Assembly: GCA_022813625.1 (NCBI GenBank) | Contig: JAKLMB010000019.1 | Span: 496,001-560,000 of the forward strand | DNA: 64,000 nt | Reading direction: 5' to 3' | Source: Aaosphaeria pasadenensis | Taxonomy: Eukaryota > Ascomycota > Dothideomycetes > Pleosporales | In this document: one piece after another, positions 52,340 through 64,000 of the stretch | Layout: every line of letters begins with the position of its first letter | Position numbering within the stretch: the first letter of the stretch is position 1 | Made by a program: the position numbers and the translations under genes | The notes under the pieces: model-generated | What the model saw: the letters and a program-made list of their open reading frames with translations, nothing else | Databases searched by the model: none | Told to the model about the DNA's origin: nothing

Positions 52340-55300
52340 AACATCCGTTCTGGAACTGGTTTCATCCTCACAAGGAGATGTTCTCGAAATTGGAGAAGAA
52401 AAAGAACAATAGCAGAAATGACAGAAAACCATCATTTTCTCAGCCGTTGAAAGTTGATACTCCTGTGATAATTGCTGGTTGCCGCCTACCGTTTGTAGAG
52501 GAATCAATGGCCTACTCCATACCCTGACAGGCTTATTGATTTGTGTTCCTAACAATAGCTTCTTAAGAAGCATATGCTGTGCCTGCGTGTCATAATCTGT
52601 GCCTGAACAGAGAGAAGCAACGTATTAATGGAACTTGAGCATCTATCACTTACCCTGGTTTACTCGCAGCAGCTACAGAGTAGATAGGACTCGTGTACGG
52701 AGTAGTTAGTCGGATAGGCACTCGAGCGCTGATCAATGCACCATTCTCATGGAGCATGCAAGAATCGAAAGTTTTACCGTTCTCTTTGTGGACCGGGAAC
52801 CTCGCCGCTCACATCTGGTGCTACAAGCTGCAATTTCCGCTCACTAGTCACCCTCCGCATTGGAGATGTTAGTCCATGTCGACAGCTTTATTGTTTCACA
52901 AACTCAACTACACCCGATACTTAGTCCCTGCTCGCATGTCTAAGGACCAATCAGACTGACTATAACTCCCGAGAATCTTTACGTTGTACAGATTATATTG
53001 ACGAACATTTTAAGCGATTCCGATGCGGCGTCTTCAAGTCGAGCGGGGTTGATTAATTTCCCTCGTATCGTTGATGGAAGCCGTGATCAATGAATTGATT
53101 ATCTGCTCCCCCAACAATACTGCGTGCCTTCTTCGGATGTTGAACGTCCCAAAGCTGGAAACTTCACCTGAACGTTTAGCTAACTACTGTATGTTGGCTC
53201 ATAGCGTCTAGCGTGTTTTGCTACTTTAGAAACATACCTAGTTGTTGGTCGCGCGTTTCAATAAACAGAAACATGCCAGCAGGCATGTTGCCCTTCAATC
53301 CAAGAAGAATCAGGGAAAGTATATCAACACAAATAAAGGTTAAGCCTGCCGTGGGCAGTTTCCGGAAGCGAACCGGGTGAAACTGGACGTAGCTAGATTG
53401 GGGAATGCAAAAGGGGCCGATCGCAGGGAGTGGGTCATTGAGCATCCCCTCCATAGCTTCGTCCAGTAATTAAGTTCACCAATAAATATTGACCATCTAA
53501 GTATGGAGTACTCCGTACAAAGTACCTTACTCTAAGCTGACTAGGTAAACAATATGCCCACGATCTTCAGTTTCCATGCTTGTACGGAGTATAACAACAA
53601 ACACCGAACCATGAGCACATGGGGCGGTGGGCAGGCTTAACGCTACTAGGCAGTGCAACGGACTCTGGGCGTGCTTCAGCATGTGGAATGGAATCATTAA
53701 ATTCATACGGTGAAAGCTCACTCCGTACATTCTCTGCCATGCTCTATGCTACGAACATGGGTCTCTCAAACGAGAGAAAAGGGGTTGCAGACAGAATACA
53801 GTCAGACTCCTCTGGACAAAACATGATTTGAATTTATATAATTCACCTCCGCTCTAATATAGAGCAAGTCATTCAACGTGCAGCCAGTATGTCAGCGTGG
53901 TGGTGCATTGTCTAATTGCGGAGTGTCCATAATTCTTCAGAAGAATTCATTATTGTCGCAGTCATATGCTCGGACCACATTGGCAGGGCAGCCAGGCGTG
54001 CCAACCAACAACAGCAACTACGAGTACTTGTAACTACGGAGTACATGTAGTAATCGAAGAGACTTGGTTATTTGTAGGTATGTACTTGAATTAGTGCATT
54101 CGGATCGGCATGCGGGAAGGCTTGCGGGATATCGTAGTTGCTGCTCGTATTGAATCGCCCGCTGAAGCTTAAAGCATGGAATTTCCCGCATAGCAATAAC
54201 AATAACAATAACAACGATGACAATACTCGTGATAAAGATGAGAACAATGTCCCGTAATAATGAATTATCGCGATCGTTCCGAAAAATACGGGCAATGTGT
54301 CACGATTGGCGACAAATGTCAGTGTACGGCTGTGCATTCTCAACGAGCAATTATTGGGTTGTGGATGATGGCTTGGAAGAACGCAAACCAGACGATAAGA
54401 ACAGGCAATAGTTGCGCTGCATCGGCCTCGTATAAGGCGGTAATACATGTACGTATCCTACACGCGCGTGATGTGTTACCGGAAACTTTGTTCGCGCCCC
54501 AATGTACGAAGTATTGTGATTCGTGACTCGACAAAGCTGTCATCGGCTTAATCTGCTGTGCTATGTATGTGCAGCTGATAGAGTGGATAGCCCTTCGTAC
54601 AAAGTACCTACGGAGTACGGAGTAGAAGTGGAGCCTAATTGCTATTTCGTGCCAGGGATCTCTCCTGACTGAAGCGTAAAAGAAAGAATCTTGGAGGGCC
54701 TTCGACGATGGGATGCGACTCCAGCCGGCTGGTTGGGATGAGAACTCTCAATGCCGGTGGGGTGGTGCTTCTTCGTGAGTCGTAACTAAGTTAAGGCGAT
54801 GAGTTAATACAGTAACTACCTAGATCTAGAAACATTGACTTCATTGCTTTGTTTCAGGGTAGACTAGGTAGACCATAGAGTCAACTTTGGTACCAGTATT
54901 TTACTCGGCACCCATTCCACTATACCCTTTTCCCTTTTTCGTCGCCTCCCGATTTGCTCATCCCCCGCTCCATCATGCAGCCCTTTAGGCGGGAGGAACC
55001 TTGAACCATGCCCGAAAGTAGCGACATACTCTCAGGCCCTTGACCTGATCTGCGTCTTCCCAGCGGGAGCTTCCCTAAAATAGCATTGTGGCGGTCGTTT
55101 CTGTTCCCTTATGCCCAGGCATTTTCAATGTTTGGCCCTGCACGCCCAGTGTGGCCCAGGCACATATTCCTTGTGTGATGCAGGACCTGCAGACTTTGTC
55201 CATCAACTTGGGAAACCATTGCGCCAACATATATTCGCGGCCTTCGTCGTCCATGTTGGCGGGTGCCCTCACCCAAGTTTCGTCTCTCGCTCAACGTTCC

Positions 55301-55405
55301 CTCAGTTCGGTACGGCTTTGACACGGTGCGAGCCAGCAGCTCTGCTTTGGAGATTTTCTGATCTCTGTACATTCGCTATTATACATTCGCTTCAACAACG
55401 CATCT
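52340..55405. other. 3.1-kb gene-free region rich in TACGGAGTA motifs
   Basis: No convincing gene. Six of the eleven exact TACGGAGTA/TACTCCGTA copies in the window lie here (52696, 53510, 53583, 54035, 54609, 54616), the last two overlapping. An AACAAT-type repeat occurs at about 54194-54216. The 3' third contains the promoter of the CE4 gene, including a C/T-rich patch at 54925-54965. Confidence 0.55.
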
Positions 55406-57786
55406 ATGCTCTTTACTCACTTAATAGGCCTTGCGGCCGGACTCGCCGGCGGAGTTTCCGCAGCCTGTAGCTCTGCGCTCAAGATCGATGACTTTTCCAA
55501 ATGGTCGAGCAACACCAACAGCTTGAATTCTTGGACCAGTGGTGAGTTCTCCACAGCAAAATATATATCCCAGGAGACAGCGCTTTCTGGTTGATCACGT
55601 ACTGACGCTTTATAGACGATGGCTCCATGACTTCTTCCTCTGCCAGCGGAGGCGTCCTTTCGTTCAGACCAAAATCAGGCTCTTACTTTTACGAGACGTT
55701 CGCTTGCCAGGCTGCTACGTCAAATGGCTACAATTCTGTCCAATTCACCGTCAAAGGCCCTGCCAGCGGCTCTCTTACTCTCGAAATGCAGACAAAGAGC
55801 TCCTGCTCCGCCAGCTCATACACCTCATATTACTACAGCGTGACCGGACTCCTTGGTAACACTCAAACCGTTACTATTCCCCTCAGTTCCTTCAATGGCG
55901 CCAATGGTAATGCTGTCACTGCCTTTGTCTGGTCAGGCTTCTCAAGCACTACAACTACATGGCAGATCAGCAACGTTCAATTCGGCTGCGGAGGTTCTAG
56001 CGGGATCTCAAGCACCCAAAGGCCGTCTTCTACCCTTGTGACAGCTGTCTCCTCCGTGAGATCCACGCTTGTTACATCTGCCCTGCCCTCCGGTACCTGT
56101 GCTCCACTCGCTATCGATGATTGGGCTTCGCAATCCCGGTTGACATTCTTGTTCTACAACTCGCTGATGATGCCCACTTCTGATGATGGCACCTTTAAGT
56201 CATTGGAGGTTAACAAACCTGCAAAAAATCGAGTCACTCTTACTCCCAAAGACAAGAACTCATACTTCTATACCCAGCTGGGCTGCACGAATGCTAAGGA
56301 CAGATACGGCGGTATCTCTCTCCGCATAAAGGCTCCGGCTGGCACCACATTATCCGTGCAACTCGAATCTTCGGCAAGTTGCGATCCTGCCTCCACGATC
56401 GTTGGTGGCCAAACCTCTTCCCAGCTTGGCTGGTCATTCGATGGAACTGAGAAAGTGTATACCATTCCATTCTCTAAGTTCCCGTCCCTCGACACTAGCA
56501 AACTTGTTACACTATTTTTCTCCCAGTTCTCTCAAGCAGTTTCCTTTGGTCCAGTGGCCTTCTACTGCGGAAACAGTGGCACCGAGTACATCGTCAGCAC
56601 AACGACTCCTCCTGCCGGCCCTTCTTCGACGGTTGCTGCCCCCTCAGGCACTGCTGCTGCTCTTGTCATCGACCGTTTCGCCACTGCCAGCCAGAATGCC
56701 CTTGGGTTCTGGCATGGTGGTGATGAGGGTATGACTCTCAACTATAATGGTGGAAAGCTTACCATCACCTCTGCCGATGCTGATTACTCGTTTTACACTC
56801 AAGTATCAGGATCATGCAGTGACTTTTCCAAGTACAAGGGTTCCTACCTGCACATTGCCTATTCCGGCAGTACTTCTTTCACCGTTGCCCTTCAACAGCA
56901 CAACAGCCAGTGCAATGCTAACATTGCGCCATATCCTGAGACCTGGGACTCTGCAGAGGCCAGCCGCTACGCCAAGGATGGGCACATCTACATCCCAATG
57001 AGTCACTTCAACATCAATCTCCAGCGCACTATTGGTCTCGCTATCAAGGGTTTCTACTCTGCCAGCCCAGTCACGCTTTCTGTGATCGAGATCGTGCCTT
57101 CTGTCCCCCGCGGCTGGACTGTTCCCAACAAGCTCGAGACTGGTGACCTTGTCTTCGCCTGCAAGCGTCCTAACTCTTTCGCATTCGCCATTGATGATGG
57201 ATCCCCAGAGTATGCGCAAGAAGTTATGAACATTATCAAGAGTGAGGGGATCAAAGTTACATTCTTTACCGTTGGCGCGCCTCTCCTAGACGCTTCTACC
57301 AACCTTACCAACGTATACCGCGAGATGGAATCTCAGGGTCATCAAATCGCCCTTCATTCCTTCACTCATCCTAAAATGGAGGGCCTACCCGACTATGCCT
57401 CTATCGATTGGGAATATAATGAAGACATTAAAGCTGTCAAGAAGCAACTCAACAACCTCCACAGTCCCTATTTCCGCCCTCCCTTTGGCAATGAAGGTGC
57501 CCGTATGCGATCTCGCCTCGCGCAGACTCTTGGCGAGAAGCCCACCATAACAATGTGGTCCGTTGATGTCGAGGACTGGCTCTGGGCCGAGACCGACACT
57601 CCAGAGGAACAACTCAAGGCATTCCAACGAGATGTTGACAAGGGTGGTAACTTGGTGGTACTGCATTATCTCTACCCATCCACTGTATCCTACCTCAGGC
57701 AATTCATTCAGATTGCCAAAGCTACCGGAAAACAGCTGATGCGCGTTGATCAATGCATGAACGATCCCAATGCACCTCCACTATGA
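55406..57786 (+). CDS. Secreted CE4 polysaccharide deacetylase with three N-terminal modules
   Basis: Two exons (55406-55541 and 55616-57786), 768 residues. Residues 1-19 are a signal peptide. Three related beta-rich modules follow (about 25-170, 208-365, 395-540): each opens with I-D-[DR]-[FW], has a YFYET/YFYTQ/SFYTQ strand and a V-x-L-x-x-x...C segment, and they are joined by Ser/Thr/Pro-rich linkers. Residues 566-755 are the NodB domain: AIDDG (D572, D573), HSFTH (H626, H630) for zinc, RPPFGN (666-671), WSVDVEDW and VVLHYLYP (catalytic His729). Predicted to deacetylate chitin or another N-acetylated wall or matrix glycan, with the modules as possible carbohydrate-binding units. The family of the modules is not one I can name. 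Confidence 0.87.
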
Positions 57787-59128
57787 ATAGGCAATTGAGC
57801 ATCAATGCCTAAGATGGGGAACAAGGTGTTGGATGGTGATTGTGGAGGATTCTTGGTATGGAATGCGTGCTCGTGATATCAGATTATAATAAGATGAAAT
57901 AAAAAATGAAAACCATATTATCTCTATGCCCACCTCGGTCTCTCTTTCATGCATTATGTAGCATGCCTTGAAATTCGCCACCCTAGTAAAGAATACGTGG
58001 AACCCCATTTTGATTTGCATCAGCTGTGTTGGTTGATGGACCTTCGCATTTGACACCTTACGCTGACCTCGGCAGATACAAGTCATGGTCACATAGCAAA
58101 GTCTGCTGGGATAATGTGGTTGGTTTCTTTGAAAAACAAAACCGAATTTGCTACCCAGGTATTTGTAACAATATTGTTTGGTGTACACAAGTAAAAGAAA
58201 AAGAATAAACAACGAACTAGAAGTATAAAATCTGGTAGGTTGATAAATCACCCTAGAGTAGTTTATTATTATAATAGTATAAACGATCATACAACATACA
58301 TTTCCAACCACAGCTTATCACAGAAAAAACTAACTACTAACCTGTGTTGAATAAGATTTGTGGCTACCTTGGATTTACTAGAACCGTATCATGCCACATC
58401 TTCTTGTGCTTCTCAACACACGATCGATGTCTCCACCTACATATCTCGAGCCTTAAGTCACTTCGTTACGGCTATGGAATACAGTCGATCTTGAATTTTT
58501 CAGCGTATAGTTTTCAGACTTTGGAGACTGATCATATGGGTGACTTTGAAAAGACGTATATCCCCTTTACAATTACCCTCGCAACAAAAATGCCAAAGGT
58601 ACTCTAGACATGTATTAAAGCAGCTTAGGCATATGCGCGAAACGAGGGTACCATCATGAGATCTCATGACACAATAGAAACAGCTTCCAGCCACCGCCAG
58701 GTTCACAATGCGTGCAGAGTAGGTCCTGCTACACTCTTCGTCTTATGAAAAGCCCCAGAGCCTTGTTATTTATCGCATAATGTTGATGGAGTGCTAAACT
58801 CAAATGCACCAGACGAATAACTAGCGGGGCTTCTGTGAATATTTGCAGTACACACCTGCGAGCTGTAGCTATAATCGATGTAAATATTGAATTTTCAAAA
58901 GGTGGGCACAAAGTTGAAATCTTTCCCTTTTAAGAGTATAAGTTATTATGTAAAGTATGCATCTACTATCTTGATATAGCATGATGCCAAGTCCTTGATA
59001 TATTTGATCGAAGTACCATTTCGCGGCAAGTTGTATGTGCGGGTTTCAACCTCTGGCGTAGGATGGCTGAAATCCCTAACCAACTTGCACGCAGTGATTC
59101 ACATCACCGTAGCGACTCCGGAGTATCC
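57787..59128. other. Intergenic between convergent genes
   Basis: AT-rich 1.3 kb holding two 3' ends; a TTATTATTATAATA run near 58262-58276. No gene seen. Confidence 0.55.
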
Positions 59129-60724
59129 TTATTTCTTGTCCTCGACGACTACAACATCGCCGTCCTCCTGATGTGCGACTTTCTCCTTTACAGTGTCCAA
59201 GTCGGCAACAACAACCTCGTCGCCGAAGATATTAGCAATCTCTTCGAGTGTCTTACCCTTTGTTTCTGGGAATATGAAGAACACAACGATCGCTCCTAGC
59301 AAGTTCGTGCAAATAAAGAGGGAGTAGTATCGGTATCCTACATCGGCGAATGCGAGTGGGGAGACCTGGTTGAACAAAATGTTGATAAGAACATTGGAAA
59401 TGACCGAAATGGAAGATCCCTTTGCGCGGATTGCCATGGTCATGATCTCCGGAACATAAATATAATGAATCGAGTTGTAACCAAGAGAGTATCTGCGAAA
59501 TAGTTAGCAAGGGAAGTTTGAAGAAGCTTGAAGGGATAGGATGGGGGAGTCTCACATAATGGAGAAGCAGAATATGAAGGCGATGGTAAAGCCCTTAGCA
59601 GTTGTGTTGTCAGACTTTCCGTAGGCGCCACTGAGTCCCATTACGAGCGCCATGTCAATAGTCATCGCGAGTCCAGTGATCCATAGTGTCTTCTTGCGAC
59701 CCCAAGTGTCAACATACTTGAGGCAAATGACGTTGGCAATGGGTCCAACGAGGCCGTACACACCAGCGAGAAGCGTGACCATGTGACCCCTCATACCGAG
59801 GCCCTTGTACAGATCTGTCTGGTAGTAATTGATGACATTGATACCGGATAGTTGGGTAAAGGCTTGCACGAGGACAGCAAGCAAGACTCTCTTCCTGTTA
59901 CTCTTCGTGGCGAAAAGATCCTTCCAGCCTGCTTGCTGTTGGCTTTTCTCAAACCGAAGCTGATCACGCATCTGTGTGAACTCAGCACGGAAGAATGTAT
60001 CATCACCGTCGTTTCCGTGAAGCCGCTTGATCACTTTATAAGCTTCTTCGTCGCGCTCTTGCTCGAGTAGCCAACGTGGGGAGTATGGAAGCCAGAAGAT
60101 GCCGAGGAGAACGATGATAGCGGGAAGACACTGGAATGCGAGGGGGAATCGCCACTGAAACTGCCCATGTGCATAGGAGCAACCAAAGCCAACCCAGTTG
60201 GCGCAGGCAAACCCGATGCCGACAAATTGAGCATGAAGACCAGAGATCATACCACGCTTGTGAGGGGGGGCAATCTCCGAATTGTAGATTGGGATGGTCA
60301 TGTCTGCCCAGGTTAGTTCGGGGAAGTAATATTGAATGATATAGCAGAGCTTACTCATAATTCCAACAGCAAAACCTCCAATGATACGTCCAGCGATAAG
60401 CATACCAATGTGAACAGCAGCAGCTTGTATGATGCCAGCAATCAGTGCAATCACCGCACCGATCATGATGGTCCGTTTTCGTCCCAGGTAATCAGCAGAC
60501 CATCCGGCGAAGAACACACCAAAAACAGATCCAGCACCGAACGTGCTAACGAGAGCTCCTTTGATGGATGGAGGGAAAGGTGCAAAATATTCGATGAAAG
60601 CTTTCTGCGCAATCGTGGTCGAAACAATACCAGAATCAATACCGTACAACAAGGAACCCACTGCTGCAAAAAGACCACATCCCCAAGTGTATGCGCTCAC
60701 GCGCGGATGAATAGAAGAGGACAT
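59129..60724 (-). CDS. MFS sugar porter (12 TM)
   Basis: Three exons (60355-60724, 59556-60303, 59129-59492), 493 residues. Sugar-porter signatures: GIDSGIVS in TM1, WSADYLGRKRT after TM2, GRIIGGFAVGIM in TM4, SEIAPPHKRG after it, PYSPRWLLEQERDEEAYKVIKRLHG in the central loop, QLSGINVINYYQTDLY in TM7, DTWGRKKTLW and the C-terminal PETKGKTLEE. The central region resembles fungal hexose/disaccharide porters. The first intron (60304-60354) is 51 bp and has no in-frame stop, so the unspliced frame stays open; splicing restores the normal GIMNMTIPIY. Divergent from the alpha-xylosidase gene, which suggests it imports the substrate of that enzyme. Confidence 0.93.
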
Positions 60725-61697
60725 CGGAGGAATGAAGCCACAGAATCGTACAATTATCGAGATATCAGTAGGTATACAAAAGACCTGTGTTTGGAAGAGA
60801 TGGGTTGATCTCCAGCGATACGATATTCTGCATGATTGAGACTCCCATTAGTATTTATACATCGTCCCGCTTGGAGTCCCCGGATTGGACCATGCTCCCC
60901 AGGTCTTCTTGCATTTGCGGAGCCTTTTTCTCGTATGTTGCCCGACCCCGTGGGACGCTTTGCGTGACTTGGAAGGGATCAGCTAAGCATGATTCCAAGT
61001 CATTGGAGCTGGCTAGTCCTAACTCTAAGGGGCTTATCGGGTGGTGTACCGAGTAACGAGCGAATGATTGATGGAACTAGGTTGGGATCGTTGTGTAACA
61101 TTCAACCGCTTTAGCCAGTGGCAATCAGAGTTTTGTGTGGGAAAAAATTATTCTAAGACCATCCATCAGGGTAGTGTCTGGTCTCAGTGTTCTTAGACTT
61201 CGTTTAGTTTAAGCAACAATAGTTATCAACTGAGGTCAAGACCCAGACTCACGGGAAACCTTTACCCAAGCTGCCTCGTACCCCACGTGGAGGTCACACT
61301 TGTGTCTATTTAACCGGTGTCTTCACGTGTATCCTGTCCATTTAGCCGGTCCCTCTTGACAGTAGCGACTTGTGTCGGAGCCATTTCGGAGCCTCGCACT
61401 CGCATTATCTTACTAAAACACCTTGGAGGGACCCGCTTCTTTCATGGAGTAAACAATGATTGGACGTTGTACACTAGATCTTGCTCGTATTCGAAGCAGC
61501 ATTTTGTGGAATAGGGCGCGCGACTGCTATGATAATCCAACCGGTGCCGGTTGACATCCCCCGATCCCAATGATCAAGTTGGAAAGTCTTAGGGTCGTTA
61601 GTTGCAGACAATTGGTAACATGGAGGGTTCCTATAAAATGCTATGATATCCGTAAAAGCCATCTTACGACCGGCATATTGTCAGCACAATCAACATC
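60725..61697. promoter_or_regulatory. Shared promoter of sugar porter and alpha-xylosidase with XlnR- and CreA-type sites
   Basis: 973 bp between opposite start codons. Four copies of TTTANCC (GGNTAAA on the minus strand) lie at 61110-61116, 61261-61267, 61309-61315 and 61341-61347; the first and last are the exact GGCTAAA of the xylanolytic activator XlnR, and the third reads CGGTTAAA as also preferred by AraR. SYGGRG (CreA) sites: 60878, 60897, 60917, and an adjacent inverted pair CCCCAC/GTGGAG at 61281-61292 that also creates CACGTG; a second CACGTG is at 61324. The sites are seen; binding is inferred. Confidence 0.6.
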
Positions 61698-64000
61698 ATG
61701 GTCAAATTCTCCCATGGGTGCTGGCATCCAGCGCCTAACACTATCATAGACTGGGCGGTTGAGACCGTCAAAGCTCAAGCAAAAGAGGATTCGTTACATT
61801 TTGTCACGGTATGTAGCTCGATATCATACCATAACAGGAACTACAATTGTCTGATACGTGCAATGCCAGGCTTCAAAACCAATCAATTTCAGGGGAGACA
61901 CCTTGAACAACCCGACTTTGACGCACCACATCAGCTCTCCCATCGACGATGTTATCTACCTATCATCCACACATTGGAGGCAACAGAAGAGTGTCACCCA
62001 AGGACCGAATTATGAGTTGTTTCCAAACGGGCAACAGAAGCATGTTGATTCTGTTAATACGTCCAAGACCGACGAAAGCCTAGTTTTCAACGTAGGAGAT
62101 CTTTCGGCCACGGTAAACACTCAGCCGAAGGCGTTTGACCTCAGCTTTCGTCACAAGAAACGACAGTTGACCAGGCTGGGATGGCGGTCAATTGGCTACA
62201 TCAAAGAAGACACAACAGCTTTGCACCCGAAAGCTAACTACACGGACCCAAACAAGGGTAGGCGATGGGTAACATATCAACTACAGCTCGGTGTTGGGGA
62301 GAAGGTGTATGGCCTCGGCGAGCGCTTCGGCAATTTCATCAAAAATGGACAGGTAAGCACCATATTACAGCAGCATAATGCGTGCACTACTGACAATTGT
62401 AGACCATCGACCTCTGGAACGACGACGGTGGTACCGGATCTGAGCTCACTTACAAGAATGTTCCCTTCTTCATCACATCCGCCGGTTACGGTGTGTTTAT
62501 TCCCACCTCAAGCTTTGTGTCTCTCGAGATTGGAAGTGAGCGTACTACGAGGATCAACATTGCTGTTCCAGGAGAGACTCTATCCATGTACCTGATTCAT
62601 GGAGCAACACCGAAGGACATTATATCCACCTATACCAAGATTACCGGAGTTCCCGCTCTACCTCCAGCATGGACTTTCGGGCTTTGGCTAAGCACATCCT
62701 TCACCACCAACTACGATGAAAACACTGTGAATACGTTCCTCGAAGGTATGAAGGAACGCGAAATCCCTGTCAGCGTTTTTCACTATGACTGTTTCTGGAT
62801 GCCAGGATTCGAATGGTGTGATTATGAGTTTGATAAAGAACAGTTTCCAGACGCGAAGGGTCAGCTTCAACGGATGAAGGATAAGGGCATCAGAGTATGC
62901 GTTTGGATCAACCCTTACATTGCCCAAGAGAGTTCAATCTTTGATGAAGGCGCTGAGAAGGGCTATTTCATCAAGCGTGGGGACGGAAGTGTTTGGCAAT
63001 ATGATTTCTGGCAAGCTGGCATGGGCTTTGTCGATTTCACAAATCCTGACGCTTGCAAATGGTACCAGGACAAACTTCAGAAACTTGTCGACATGGGTGT
63101 AGACTCCTTCAAGACAGATTTTGGTGAGCGCATACCCACCGGAGACACTGTCTATTTCGACGGGTCCGACCCGGAAAAGATGCACAACTACTATGCGTAC
63201 CTATACAACAAGGTCACGTTTGAGGTTCTGGAGAAGAATTTCGGCAAGCACAAAGCAGCACTTTTTGCCCGCTCTGCGACTGCCTGCTCACAGAAGTACT
63301 CTCTGCATTGGGGCGGAGATCCTTACTCCAATTTCGAGGCTATGGCGGAGACACTTCGTGGTGGACTCTCGCTTGCACTGTGTGGATTCGGATTCTGGGC
63401 TCACGATATTGGAGGATTTGAGGGCAACCCAGATCCTGCCTTGTTCAAGCGCTGGATAGCATTCGGACTTTTCTCTTCACACTCTAGACTTCACGGAAGC
63501 GCATCATTTAGGGTAAGCATGGCCATGGGCCTCTCCAAGAAATCCTTGAAGCGAGAATTAATTTGTGATAGGTTCCATGGCTCATCGATGAGACAGAGGA
63601 GGCCTCTAAAGTCTTGAAGCACTTCGTTGGGATTAAACACAAGCTTATGCCGTACCTCTACTCCCAAGCGATTGCTACGCATCAGACCGGTGTACCAATG
63701 TTACGCGCGATGTTCCTCGAGTACCCAACAGACCCAGCAATCTGGTATCTTGACCAGCAGTACATGTTGGGCGATAGCATACTCGTTGCTCCTATCTTTA
63801 GTGAAGATAATTCGGTCACGTACTATCTCCCCAAGGGCGAATGGTACGGTATCCTTGATCAGAAGATTCGGACCGGACCCGGTTACGTGACCGAGTCATT
63901 CGATTTCCTCGGTCTTCCAGCCTTGCTGAAGCCAGGCGGAGCCATTGCCATGGGCAAGGGCGGCGATAAGGTCGAGTATGATTGGGCCGATGGCTTCAAA
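61698..64000 (+). CDS. Intracellular GH31 alpha-xylosidase, 3' end beyond the window
   Basis: Exons 61698-61808, 61870-62352, 62403-63512 and 63572 to beyond the end; 711 residues are present, no stop reached, so only a small C-terminal part can be missing. No signal peptide. Subgroup signatures match bacterial YicI-type alpha-xylosidases and not alpha-glucosidases: VFHYDCFWMPGFEWCDYEFD, KTDFGERIP with nucleophile Asp437, and HWGGDPYSNFEAMAE with acid/base Asp504 (spacing 67; 66 in YicI), then GFGFWAHDIGGFEG and SHSRLHGS. It should release alpha-linked xylose from isoprimeverose or xyloglucan oligosaccharides inside the cell. The divergent porter is a likely partner for uptake. Confidence 0.93.

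Noticed and set aside
53221..53454. Short minus-strand frame with a hydrophobic segment
   Set aside because: 77 codons, no recognisable family, no supporting signals; may be a chance frame or a relic.

Overview
The window is nuclear DNA from a filamentous ascomycete (Pezizomycotina). Evidence: many genes are broken by short GT-AG introns (about 47-109 bp), start codons follow pyrimidine-rich leaders, and the gene set is fungal (Bud32, Caf16, Tom22/Tom40, GPI-tailed GH20, a GH31 alpha-xylosidase with a sugar porter). The class within Pezizomycotina cannot be fixed from this sequence. I recognise no rRNA, tRNA, CRISPR array or intact transposon.

Layout. 1-7 kb: a gene-poor start, then glutamate-cysteine ligase (seven exons) and a small membrane-anchored Ser/Arg-rich protein. 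7.1-14.4 kb: 7.3 kb without a credible gene, rich in microsatellites, ending in a 1.58-kb pyrimidine-rich stretch with no ATG that leads into a Gln-rich disordered protein. 17-25.6 kb: BUD32, a small protein ending in a CaaX box, a GPI-type GH20 hexosaminidase, a degenerate DEDD-type exonuclease and CAF16. 25.8-35.1 kb: MOD5 with two in-frame starts, a coactosin-like ADF-H protein, a small membrane protein, a 6-phosphofructo-2-kinase whose phosphatase histidine is replaced, and the convergent pair TOM40/TOM22. 35.9-47.2 kb: six genes in a row on the minus strand: a type II glycosyltransferase with an apple-like tail, a tail-anchored E2, a tail-anchored heme-oxygenase-like protein, an ornithine cyclodeaminase-family enzyme and POL3 (five enzymes), preceded by TOM22. 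48-57.8 kb: an ACMSD-like amidohydrolase, an F-box-like protein, a tandem DUF427 protein, a 3-kb empty stretch with six copies of a 9-mer, and a secreted CE4 deacetylase with three internal modules. 59.1-64 kb: a divergent pair, MFS sugar porter and alpha-xylosidase, sharing a 973-bp promoter.

Most genes are housekeeping and independently regulated. The clearest functional unit is the porter/alpha-xylosidase pair. Its shared promoter has four GGNTAAA (XlnR-type) sites and several SYGGRG (CreA-type) sites, which fits induced uptake and intracellular cleavage of alpha-xylosyl oligosaccharides such as isoprimeverose. Other signals worth testing are a perfect SreA-type site upstream of the heme-oxygenase-like gene, the ATG-free leader, the CaaX protein, and an intergenic 9-mer (TACGGAGTA) present 11 times.
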